The notes beneath the pieces were generated by a model. The model did not search any database and had not been told where the DNA came from. It saw nothing but the letters and a program-made list of their open reading frames with translations. Positions 18,537 through 26,430 of a stretch of DNA of 64,000 nt are shown piece after piece. This stretch comes from Calditrichota bacterium. Lineage in GTDB: Bacteria; Zhuqueibacterota; Zhuqueibacteria; Zhuqueibacterales; Geothermadaptataceae. A program made the position numbers and the translations under genes. Positions within the stretch are counted from its first letter, which is position 1; every line of letters starts with the position of its first letter. The stretch lies in contig QQUE01000012.1 in assembly GCA_008501765.1 (NCBI GenBank), positions 1-64,000 of the forward strand, written 5' to 3'.

Positions 18537-19010
18537 TCAAATCCTTATAATCTGCATACGTTGATAACTCAATTCCATGGTTTCTATCACTACTTCATTT
18601 GCATTTGCATCGAGATCGGAAACATGCCATTTGACTGGAAATGCATTCATCAGCAGCCAGCTTGCAGCGGGAATAGATGTTCGATCCAGCAAAGTGATGA
18701 GTACATTCGAAGGGACAAATTCAAAGAGCGACATGGCCACGTTAAACTCAATCGTAAGCGGTGATCCGACGACGAGTCCCCGTTCCAATACCAAGTTTTC
18801 GTGCTCTACTTTTTTGGGTAATTGCTGTGTGTAGAAATTCTGCCCACCCTCCTCGACACTCTCAGTGCTGATGCTGGTGCCGAGTCCAGAGACTTTACGA
18901 AATTGAATATCGATTGGATTGGGTACCACACCACCCGCAAAAAACGTCACCCCAAATCGGAAACTTAAGGGTGGATTGCCAATAATTGGCAGAGGGCCGG
19001 GAACTTCCAT
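18537..19010 (-). CDS. eCIS inner tube protein 3 (gp19-like, Afp1/Afp5 family)
   Basis: 157 aa. Tube-family pattern: IQFRKVSGLGTSISTESVEE, central KVEHENLVLERGLV, and C-terminal LDANANEVVIETMEL. It is the most divergent of the three tube paralogues: its N-terminal ~25 residues are proline-rich and it lacks the YPLPVYNY start. By position, next to the DUF5908 and LysM genes, it probably corresponds to Afp5, the tube subunit that joins the spike (inference). A MITE-like element separates it from the other two tube genes. Confidence 0.88.
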   Translation of the reverse strand: MEVPGPLPIIGNPPLSFRFGVTFFAGGVVPNPIDIQFRKVSGLGTSISTESVEEGGQNFYTQQLPKKVEHENLVLERGLVVGSPLTIEFNVAMSLFEFVPSNVLITLLDRTSIPAASWLLMNAFPVKWHVSDLDANANEVVIETMELSYQRMQIIRI

Positions 19011-19050
19011 AAATTATTCTCACAAAATTTTATTTATGATTCATTATTTA

Positions 19051-19213
19051 ACGTGAGTTCGATGGAAACTGTAACATTCTTTACCAAGCATAATTAAAAT
19101 AGAGCGAAGGCGTCTCGCCGAGCGTTTCGTGTGTTATCCTCGGCGGGACGCCTTCGGACTATATCCTATAATTAATTCGTTTTGTCCCAATTCTTTTTAT
19201 ATCGAACTCACGT
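19051..19213. mobile_element. 163-bp MITE-like element, copy 2, inserted at the end of a tube gene
   Basis: Same unit as 3468-3630. It is flanked by exact 6-bp direct repeats TATTTA (19045-19050 and 19214-19219), a clear target duplication. Read on the minus strand, its terminal repeat codes the last residues (VSSI) and the TAA stop of the tube gene at 19197. Removing the element and one TATTTA restores the reading V-N-N-E-S-stop. It splits tube gene 2 from tube gene 3 inside the structural operon. Confidence 0.92.
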
Positions 19214-19682
19214 TATTTACTTTTAAATCATGCGCCAACAATTCCATGGTTTCGATAGCCACCTCATTGCTATTGGCATCGAAGCTTGGCACTTCGAGTT
19301 TTGTCGGCAGCGCTTTTTCGACTTTCCAACTCAAAACTGTGTCCGCATTTTCATCACAGAGCTCGATTAAAACATCGCGTTTTCCATTTTCGCCGAAAGG
19401 ATTATTGTAAGCCTCATCGATCCATTTCTGCAACAAGTCCTGACTTTTCACAATGCCTTTTTTCATCGTTATATTAATGGGTTGCTGCATGCCAGGAATA
19501 ATTTTATCCCCCATCAAATAGCTCAGGCCGTGTTTATAGGTTACCGGTTCGTACTCGACTTGCAAGCCGGAAATTTCGGCAAAGCTGATCTGTACCGCAC
19601 CCGCGGAATCGAGGACGGTGACGCGGTAATTATAAACCGGTAAGGGATAATTCTCTTTGATGAATTGCTTATCAATTGCCAT
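19197..19682 (-). CDS. eCIS inner tube protein 2 (gp19-like)
   Basis: 161 aa, clear paralogue of the 19691-20164 product. YPLPVYNYRVTV start, FAEISGLQVEYEPVTYKHG, ITMKKGIVKSQDLLQKWI, and VPSFDANSNEVAIETMEL near the end. Tube proteins form stacked hexamers inside the sheath. Its extreme C-terminus (VSSI and stop) is written by the inserted MITE; the paralogue ends in EES and the reconstructed ancestor in NES. It starts 8 bp after the upstream tube gene's stop. Confidence 0.92.
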   Translation of the reverse strand: MAIDKQFIKENYPLPVYNYRVTVLDSAGAVQISFAEISGLQVEYEPVTYKHGLSYLMGDKIIPGMQQPINITMKKGIVKSQDLLQKWIDEAYNNPFGENGKRDVLIELCDENADTVLSWKVEKALPTKLEVPSFDANSNEVAIETMELLAHDLKVNNVSSI

Positions 19683-19690
19683 AGCTCAGT

Positions 19691-20164
19691 CTAAGATTCT
19701 TCCATAAAAATGTTGTCTGCCATAAGCTCCATCGTCTCAATGGCAGCATCGTTGGAATTAGCATCAAATGTAGGTGCATCTAATTTTTTGGGGAAAGCAT
19801 TGATCACCTTCCAACTGATAACCGCGTCCCCCGATTCATCACACAAGCGGATATAAACATCTTTTTTATCGATTTGATTCGTCTGAATTGAATTAATCCA
19901 CTGGTACAATACCGGAATACTGCTGCCCTTGACTATCCCCTTTTTTAATGTGATACTCGCCGGTGTTCCCTGCGATGGCATGTGCATAATGCGGGGACCG
20001 GGTGTGCCGCTTTCAACAGGGCTTTCTTTGTAAGTATAAGTTTCATAGCTGATGCTCAAACCTGAAACTTCAGAAAATGCCACCGCTTCACCGTCAATTT
20101 CTACTTTATAATTATAAACCGGAAGCGGGTATGCTGTGCTGATATCTTGCTTTGTTAAAGCCAT
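19691..20164 (-). CDS. eCIS inner tube protein 1 (gp19-like, major tube candidate)
   Basis: 157 aa. YPLPVYNYKVEI, FSEVSGLSISYETYTYKES, ITLKKGIVKGSSIPVLYQWI and PTFDANSNDAAIETMELMAD are the conserved tube-family segments. It directly follows the sheath gene, which is typical for the main tube subunit (Afp1-like). Close similarity to the next gene shows a local duplication. No signal peptide, as expected for an intracellularly assembled particle. Confidence 0.93.
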   Translation of the reverse strand: MALTKQDISTAYPLPVYNYKVEIDGEAVAFSEVSGLSISYETYTYKESPVESGTPGPRIMHMPSQGTPASITLKKGIVKGSSIPVLYQWINSIQTNQIDKKDVYIRLCDESGDAVISWKVINAFPKKLDAPTFDANSNDAAIETMELMADNIFMEES

Positions 20165-20193
20165 GATTGCTTTCCTTTATTTTTTGTTATTGA

Positions 20194-21867
20194 TCAGGCT
20201 TCCTGTAATTTATGGCTGAATCTCAGGATGATAAATTCGGCTGGTCTGACAGCAGCGATGCCTATTTCCACATTCATGCGGCCCTCGAGAATATCCTGTG
20301 TCGTCATGGTTTTTCCCAAACCAACATTGACAAAATAGGCCGATTCCGGCGTCGGGCCTGCCAGAGCGCCTTGCTCCCAGAGGCCATAGAGATAACTTTC
20401 GATCATGGCTTTCACTTTCAACCATGTCGTAGCATCGTTGGGCTCGAAAACAGCAAATGATGTTGCTTTTTGAGTGGATTCCTCAATCATATTAAACAAG
20501 CGGCGAACAGAAATGTAGCGCCATTCATTATCATTTCCGGCCAGTGTGCGCGCACCCCAGACCATCGTTCCTTTGCCTGCAAAGGCACGAATGGCATTAA
20601 TTGATTTGCCGGCAGCCGGGTTGACATTGAGCCGTTCTTGTTCAGCATGCGTTATTTTCACAACTGGACCGATTACGCCGGAAACACTAACATTTGCCGG
20701 CGCTTTCCAGACGCCCCGGTTCCGGTCAACACTGGCGTAAATGCCTGCAATCGCTGAACTTGGCGGCATGACAACGCGCTGTTTCATGAGTTGTTTCCGG
20801 ATTTGATTATAGAGCGATGTATTCGACGAAAGAATTGAATTTAGAAAAACGCCACCATCGGAATCCGATTGATTCTCAAGATCAACAAAAGCATTATTTG
20901 TGTGAGCAACATTCCCGCTGCCGTCACCGGCAAGGTTTATGGAAAATCCACCAGCATCGGCAAAACTTTCCCAGGCTGTGGCGATAGCTGAGCCCGTTTT
21001 ACCATTCACACCTCGAATGGTAAGCTGAACATCGTCTCTTTCAAAAGTGACCGCATCTGCCGCATCCCCATTAATAATTTTAACACTTGGATTCGTTTCA
21101 GAACTACCGGTAAAAGCAACTATAATTCCATTACCCGCTTCACTGCCTGCAAATTCTTTCGACCACGATGATGCCGCGGAAAGGCCATTAATTTTAACTG
21201 TGTTATCATCAAAACGATAATTTATAGTTGATTGCAAATATGGAGTATAGGCCGCGCCGTACATCAAATAATTACTCCCGATTCCATTACGAAACGGTTC
21301 GACTTTATCTGTCCCCTCCAACACATCAAAAATGGAAAATCGATCGCCCAGTTTTTTGCATTGAGCAAGGGATTGCTTACATAAGTCATAATAATCTGTC
21401 GCATCCAGATTGACTGCATCAGTGAGTAAAATTAAAGTCGGCTCATCTTCCTTTTCAAGTTCCTGTAATCCTTGAGAATAATGCGCTTTTCCCGGCGTTG
21501 AGTCATAATCACCAATTGACACGACATAGCAACTGCCACCACCATTTTTAAAATAAAGGTTTAAGCTGTAATAGAGCAGAAATTGAAAATCGACAGCATC
21601 CTTGGCCACACCCACAACTTCATATGCAGTTTCATCTTCAGCAGAAGCCTCAGCTGTGATTGTGAAATTGCTGAGGGGAGCCCGGCCGAAAAGCGTTTCA
21701 AATTCGAGAAATGTGTCAATTCTTTTCACAACCGGGACACCGGCTCCCGCATCATGTTTCTCCGTGTATCCAATAAAGGCTGGGATCGCCGTCGACACTC
21801 CGGCAACAGATGGCGGGAGCGTTGAAATCTCTTCGACATAAACACCTGGGGTCTTGTATGTGGCCAT
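20194..21867 (-). CDS. eCIS contractile sheath protein (Afp2/3/4 family)
   Basis: 557 aa. Starts YKTPGVYVEEISTLPPSVAG, the standard N-terminal arm, followed by STAIPAFIGYTEK. The C-terminal domain has GVWKAPANVSVSGVIGPVVK, INAIRAFAGKGTMVWGARTL and IGIAAVRPAEFIILRFSHK, all characteristic of tail-sheath proteins. The variable middle insert (about 200-330) probably faces outward. There is only one sheath gene, while Afp has three, so this copy must serve cap, trunk and baseplate rings (inference). Confidence 0.95.
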   Translation of the reverse strand: MATYKTPGVYVEEISTLPPSVAGVSTAIPAFIGYTEKHDAGAGVPVVKRIDTFLEFETLFGRAPLSNFTITAEASAEDETAYEVVGVAKDAVDFQFLLYYSLNLYFKNGGGSCYVVSIGDYDSTPGKAHYSQGLQELEKEDEPTLILLTDAVNLDATDYYDLCKQSLAQCKKLGDRFSIFDVLEGTDKVEPFRNGIGSNYLMYGAAYTPYLQSTINYRFDDNTVKINGLSAASSWSKEFAGSEAGNGIIVAFTGSSETNPSVKIINGDAADAVTFERDDVQLTIRGVNGKTGSAIATAWESFADAGGFSINLAGDGSGNVAHTNNAFVDLENQSDSDGGVFLNSILSSNTSLYNQIRKQLMKQRVVMPPSSAIAGIYASVDRNRGVWKAPANVSVSGVIGPVVKITHAEQERLNVNPAAGKSINAIRAFAGKGTMVWGARTLAGNDNEWRYISVRRLFNMIEESTQKATSFAVFEPNDATTWLKVKAMIESYLYGLWEQGALAGPTPESAYFVNVGLGKTMTTQDILEGRMNVEIGIAAVRPAEFIILRFSHKLQEA

Positions 21868-21886
21868 AATTAAATTCCTCCTGAAA

Positions 21887-22942
21887 CTAAAATGTGTTAG
21901 TGAGATATTTTATGACATGAAAAAGTTGATTTTCAGATTGTGTTTGCACCTGAGTTGATGGTGAAAAATTTGACAATGCAGGATTTGCCAACATAGCTAT
22001 GACTGGTTCGTCATCGACGAGAAGTTGTAACGTCTTTTTAGGCGTTTGACTGCAGGGAATTGCAGTTCCTGAACGAAATCCCGTTAAATTCAACTTTGGA
22101 TAGCGCTTTTTAAGTTCGGTGACGGTTTCATGCACTGAATTTTCTGGAATACTCTCTTCAGTAAACTCAAGCGGCGAATTCAAATCACTATCCTTTAAAC
22201 TTAACTGATTCTCATTATTTCCATTTTGAAAATCTGTTAAAACATAATAGAGCCACTTTGCTTTTTTGGCTTTGAACTTGATCAAAAATTTCCCAGGTTT
22301 ATCCAAAATAAGGGGGAATGATTCATCAACACTAATTTCAACATGAGCAAAAACATTTTTTTCCAAAGCGGGCTTCGTTGCGTATTTCACCTCAAAATGA
22401 TCATTGATGCGCATGCTTTCTGTATCTACAACGAATACTTTTGTACGCAGGTCAATACTGGATGGTTTTGATTCCGGCAAACCCTCGATGACGAAATCAT
22501 CACTCGTCAACTCACGCGCCGGCTGACCGCGTAGTGTATACGCATCGTTCCGTTTTGGTTCAATTATGACATGTTTCTCAGTTACGTATTTGACCTGTGA
22601 TTTAAGGAGGAGGATTTCAGAGTCGCTTTCATTTTTGAATACCGGCTTGGACTTGTTTCCGTACTCACGCAAATCTGTAAATAGTGGAAACCGGGCATTA
22701 TCAAGCCGTAAAAGGAAACGCATCTTATTGCCGGGAGCAATCCGCAGAAATGCGGAGTTGTCTTCTTTAACCTGCGTCAGTATGTCGATCCCGTCTCCTC
22801 TGTGTTTTACAATACAACGGTGGTTGCGTAAGAGTTGATCGGTTTCCGGCAAAGTATGAAAAGTCAGGTCATCGCACCGGCGATCCGAATAGTATTCGTG
22901 TTCAATTTTTAGCGAGAGTAAAGGCCGATATCGACCAGTCAT
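21887..22942 (-). CDS. Conserved eCIS-locus protein, function unknown
   Basis: 351 aa. Its ATG overlaps the DUF4255 stop by 4 bases. Beta-rich with no signal peptide: LLSLKIEHEYYSDRRCDDLT at the start, LRIAPGNKMRFLLRLDNARF near 70, then paired strands and KFLIKFKAKKAKWLYYVLTD near 230. I recall similar proteins at this position, between terminator and sheath genes, in Bacteroidota eCIS loci, without an assigned role. It could be a tail-cap component or sheath assembly factor; I cannot tell. Confidence 0.78.
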   Translation of the reverse strand: MTGRYRPLLSLKIEHEYYSDRRCDDLTFHTLPETDQLLRNHRCIVKHRGDGIDILTQVKEDNSAFLRIAPGNKMRFLLRLDNARFPLFTDLREYGNKSKPVFKNESDSEILLLKSQVKYVTEKHVIIEPKRNDAYTLRGQPARELTSDDFVIEGLPESKPSSIDLRTKVFVVDTESMRINDHFEVKYATKPALEKNVFAHVEISVDESFPLILDKPGKFLIKFKAKKAKWLYYVLTDFQNGNNENQLSLKDSDLNSPLEFTEESIPENSVHETVTELKKRYPKLNLTGFRSGTAIPCSQTPKKTLQLLVDDEPVIAMLANPALSNFSPSTQVQTQSENQLFHVIKYLTNTF

Positions 22943-23508
22943 AATTTGATCACCCTTTCAATAGTTTCCCGTGCTTTCATCGCGTCTTTATCTTTAAAGG
23001 TAACCATCTTCACTTTGTACAATACAGAAGGCTGATACGCTGTTCGTAAAGCATTCCATAATTCATTTTGTTCATTTAAAGGGAGTGTTATGATTTCCAG
23101 AACCAATTGGTCAAATTTTTCAGGTAAATCAGGCGCTTTTGCGTGATCAAACACACGCTTATTTTGGAAATACTGAATAATCAAAGAGAGATAGTGCAAA
23201 CCTTCATCGTATTTGGTAAACCGGGCGACAAAGAGGACATACAAATTCATTCGAATAACCGGTTGTACTTTTTGCGTGCCATCCGGTAGAACAGCTAAAT
23301 ATGGGTCTGCAGAACGGAGTATTTTTTCTTCTTCAAGGTTGATTAATAAAACGGAAACGGCGTTAGTTTTGAACACAATCGGATCTGTTTTATCCCCATC
23401 GATAAAGACCACCTTATCTTCACTGGAAATATCAGTTACCAACCCGGTACCTGTCTTCAGGTAACTATTCAAATTGTTTCTGAGAAAAATCAATATGTCA
23501 CTGATCAT
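22939..23508 (-). CDS. eCIS tail terminator, DUF4255 (Afp16/Pvc16-like)
   Basis: 189 aa. MISDILIFLRNNLNSYLK start; AVSVLLINLEEEKILR near 50-65; VIRMNLYVLFVARFTKYDEG; FDQLVLEIITLPLNEQNELW; LGTAY-like PSVLYKVKMV near the end. This is the DUF4255 pattern. Afp16 caps the tube and stops sheath growth. It is the first gene of the eCIS cluster, so the promoter should lie in the AT-rich gap upstream, though I cannot point to convincing -35/-10 boxes. Confidence 0.9.
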   Translation of the reverse strand: MISDILIFLRNNLNSYLKTGTGLVTDISSEDKVVFIDGDKTDPIVFKTNAVSVLLINLEEEKILRSADPYLAVLPDGTQKVQPVIRMNLYVLFVARFTKYDEGLHYLSLIIQYFQNKRVFDHAKAPDLPEKFDQLVLEIITLPLNEQNELWNALRTAYQPSVLYKVKMVTFKDKDAMKARETIERVIKL

Positions 23509-24668
23509 ATCAAGAAACTCTATTAAAAGGTCTGTGAATTTGGCGCAGCAGTAAAATCAGGAGCAGTTTTAAGAGAAGTGTTCAAGAAATTGTTTTAATT
23601 GACCAAATACGAAATCAGCTATGCTTTATAATAACTTTGATTGGCGCACCAACAGAGATAAAATTTCCGAAACTAAAACAGGCCGCATTATAGGTATTTT
23701 TAATAATTGAAATAAAATATAATTATTTTGATAAAATTGCAAGAAATTTATTAATTCCATATAGAAGCAGGGAATACGCCAACACTCCATCAGGAATAAT
23801 CGGAATCCTGTACTATTTATTTCCTGTATTATCCACAATTTTTTCGACTGCGTACTCTGCCGGAGAGCCAGGCACCGGGGTAGCAAAATACGATAAATGA
23901 TTTGAGCCGGTCTATCTGCAATGCAAATAATCTACTATGGACTTATTGAACAATCAAATCTTGATTTCTTTGATCAAGTTGTTTAACCTCCGTTCTTTAA
24001 TAAAGATGCAGTTGCACTTGATACGTGATTCCATGACTGAAAAAATGTATATATTATGACGAAATAAAAAATTTGCCTTCGGTCGAATTTTACGCATGCC
24101 CGTTGACGATTGGTTTGATAGAATTTTCATCATTCAAAATCTCTGTATTTATTAAATTATTAGCAAAGGCAACCTATAAACAAAAGAGAAGTCCATTTTA
24201 GGTCGAATATAGATATATACCTATTTAATTCTCTGCAAGATATGAAGTTTATACGCTGTTCAGGGATTTCCGTATGACTCATTTTGAAACGCTGTATTAT
24301 AATTCATTCGCGATTTCGTACTTTTGCGGTTACTAATATCAGGACTACAGAATCATTTTTGCACAAATTTTTCAGGAGCATATTATTTCTATGCACTGGA
24401 TTTTGATTTTTGGCTTAAACAGGCAATCAATTTGAACCTAAAATATAAAAGTTGAATCACTGAATTCCTATTTCAGTTGTAAATATTTTTATGTGTAATA
24501 ATTATTTGCTGATTAGACGCAATTTAGAGCGAAACTGGAATGGACTTTGCATAAAAATGTGAACTCTATTTCTGAGCCCATTTATAGGTAAATAATTGTA
24601 CCATAATAAACAATTTAGAAACCGAACCGGAAGAAATGACCACTCCTATTTACGAGGAATTAAAGTTT
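23509..24668. other. Long AT-rich divergent intergenic region with one short palindrome
   Basis: About 1.16 kb between the divergently oriented eCIS operon (minus) and the GDSL gene (plus). I see no convincing gene; the one 86-codon minus-strand ORF (23626-23886) has no recognisable protein character. A perfect 6-bp inverted repeat CTTGAT-N7-ATCAAG lies at 23960-23978 and could be an operator. Promoters for both directions must be here or close by. Its length is unusual in this otherwise compact window. Confidence 0.5.
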
Positions 24669-26003
24669 ATGTGGCACCGACTTGTTACTGCACTGGCACT
24701 CACGGGGTTAATCGCTGGATTTCCATTAAATATCGAAGCTCAGACTTACAAAATCTGGCCGCTGGGAAACTCAATTACTGAGGGAGAAGGGTCGACAGCT
24801 TTCAATGGCTACCGAAAACCTTTGTATAACAAACTCAAAGATTATGTCAACCAGCAAAATGAGGGTGTTGATATAAATTTTGTTGGCACCCGGAGCAACG
24901 GTGATTTTGTGGATCCGCAGCATGATGGCTGGGCCGGGCAAAAAACCAGCTTCATCCGATCCAATGCCCAAAGTTGGCTCAATTCACTCACTGCCCAGGG
25001 TGAAATCCCGGATTTTGTTCTATTTCATATTGGAACAAATGACATATCAGCCAAACGAGGTGTACAATTTATCATCGAAGATATCGATGCTACCCTGGAC
25101 ATAATCTGGAACAATGGTGTCAACATCAAAATTTTTCTCTGTGGAATTATCCCGCGCCTGGACTCTCTTGCAAACAAGGTGAGCCCATTAAACAGTGAAA
25201 TCTGGAGCCTCGTTGACCGACGCCGCAATCAGGAAGGCAAAGCGATTTACTATGTTGACCAGTATAATGAGTTTATAAATCACAATAATTGGGAAAATGA
25301 TTATATGGTTAACAACGGCACCGATAATCTTCACCCAAACAATACTGGCTACGATGCGATGGCCAACCGTTTCAAAGGTGTGGTTACTCAACATCTGGTT
25401 CCCGGAACGACACCAGTTGAACTCGTCACTTTTTCCGGATTCGCACGCGATTTTTCCATCGACCTGACCTGGCGAACAGCAACAGAATCCAACAATCTGG
25501 GATTTTATGTCGAACACAGCTTTGCCGATGGACCATTCACAGACGTCGATTTTCTCGAGGGGCACGGCACGACCGTCGAAGAACATGTCTATACTTTTGA
25601 GTTTGCAACGACCCAAAGTGGCCTGCATAAATTTCGACTGCGCCAGGTAGATAACGATGGCACGATTAACTATTCCCCCGAGATAACCGTCGTCGTGCAA
25701 CCACCAAATCGCATAGCTTTGCACCAAAATTATCCCAATCCATTTCGCCCGGGATTCAGTATTTCTAATGGCACAAAAATTCCATTTGAGCTGCAAAATA
25801 GCGCCCGAGTCACCATCAATATTTATAACATTTCAGGACAATTGGTCAAATCATTGAGCAGCCAAAGTTTTGACGCGGGATTGCACGAACTCAATTGGGA
25901 TGGCCGTAACAACCACGGATTACAGGCATCGAGCGGAATTTATTTTGTGAAGTTACAATCCGGTGCCGGTATTGTCTCGAAATCCTTGCAACTGATTAGA
26001 TAA
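24669..26003 (+). CDS. Secreted GDSL/SGNH esterase-like protein with T9SS sorting domain
   Basis: 444 aa from ATG 24669. An upstream ATG at 24636 exists, but 24669 has GAGGA upstream and begins directly with a signal peptide (MWHRLVTALALTGLIAGF...IEAQ). SGNH blocks: IWPLGNSITEG (block I, catalytic Ser kept, GNS instead of GDS), HIGTNDIS (block III Asn) and DNLHPNNTGY (block V Asp-His). It resembles carbohydrate esterase-type SGNH enzymes. Then comes a linker domain (LTWRTATESNNLGFYVEHS) and a C-terminal type A T9SS sorting domain (LHQNYPNPF ... SSGIYFVKLQSG). It is probably exported across the outer membrane to act on surface or environmental glycans; substrate unknown. Confidence 0.85.
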   Translation: MWHRLVTALALTGLIAGFPLNIEAQTYKIWPLGNSITEGEGSTAFNGYRKPLYNKLKDYVNQQNEGVDINFVGTRSNGDFVDPQHDGWAGQKTSFIRSNAQSWLNSLTAQGEIPDFVLFHIGTNDISAKRGVQFIIEDIDATLDIIWNNGVNIKIFLCGIIPRLDSLANKVSPLNSEIWSLVDRRRNQEGKAIYYVDQYNEFINHNNWENDYMVNNGTDNLHPNNTGYDAMANRFKGVVTQHLVPGTTPVELVTFSGFARDFSIDLTWRTATESNNLGFYVEHSFADGPFTDVDFLEGHGTTVEEHVYTFEFATTQSGLHKFRLRQVDNDGTINYSPEITVVVQPPNRIALHQNYPNPFRPGFSISNGTKIPFELQNSARVTINIYNISGQLVKSLSSQSFDAGLHELNWDGRNNHGLQASSGIYFVKLQSGAGIVSKSLQLIR

Positions 26004-26430
26004 ACTTTTTTGAGTTGTGGAGATTGATGAGAAATCTCCACAACAAAAATTAATCTATGGGGAATCGGACATCCCGGCGAGAAAATCCACTCTATTGAGC
26101 GCTAAAGGCCGGCCTTTTTAAGGTCCGCAGCCAGATGTTCAAAATTTTAATTTAAATTATTGCCCATGTAACTTTTTCTTTCATATCTGAAAATAGAATT
26201 GTAATTTGCACATATTTTTTACTGTTATACACAAAAATACAGGCTTTATAAATCAAATCGTTTCCTGAATTGGCAGCAGTCAATTTATTTTTTTTATCAC
26301 AGACCAGGTGAAACCACGCTAAAAACCCAACCGGGAGTTTTGGAACAACGGCCTGAACCCCATTCCTTTGAACACAGATTTGCACCAATTGAATTAACCA
26401 AGTTTTACTGAAAATATAGTCGCCCCTTAC
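26004..26430. other. Intergenic region with a perfect 12-bp stem-loop after the esterase gene
   Basis: 427 bp between two plus-strand genes. A perfect inverted repeat GTTGTGGAGATT / AATCTCCACAAC (26014-26025 and 26033-26044, 7-base loop) begins 11 bases after the esterase stop. No U-tract follows on either strand, so it is not a standard intrinsic terminator; it may protect the mRNA 3' end. A 100-codon minus-strand ORF (26152-26454) overlaps the next gene's start and shows no family resemblance. I see nothing else. Confidence 0.5.

Noticed and set aside
304-23508. Prophage or type VI secretion interpretation of the contractile genes
   Set aside because: No capsid, portal, terminase, integrase, lysis or TssJLM/TssBC-type genes; DUF4255, LysM, tape-measure and AAA+ genes in this order point to an eCIS.
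23626-23886. 86-aa minus-strand ORF upstream of the eCIS operon
   Set aside because: No conserved pattern; rich in Leu/Ile/Asn as expected from random AT-rich sequence.
25188-25796. 202-aa minus-strand ORF opposite the GDSL esterase gene
   Set aside because: Lies entirely antisense to a gene with clear motifs and has no recognisable protein character.
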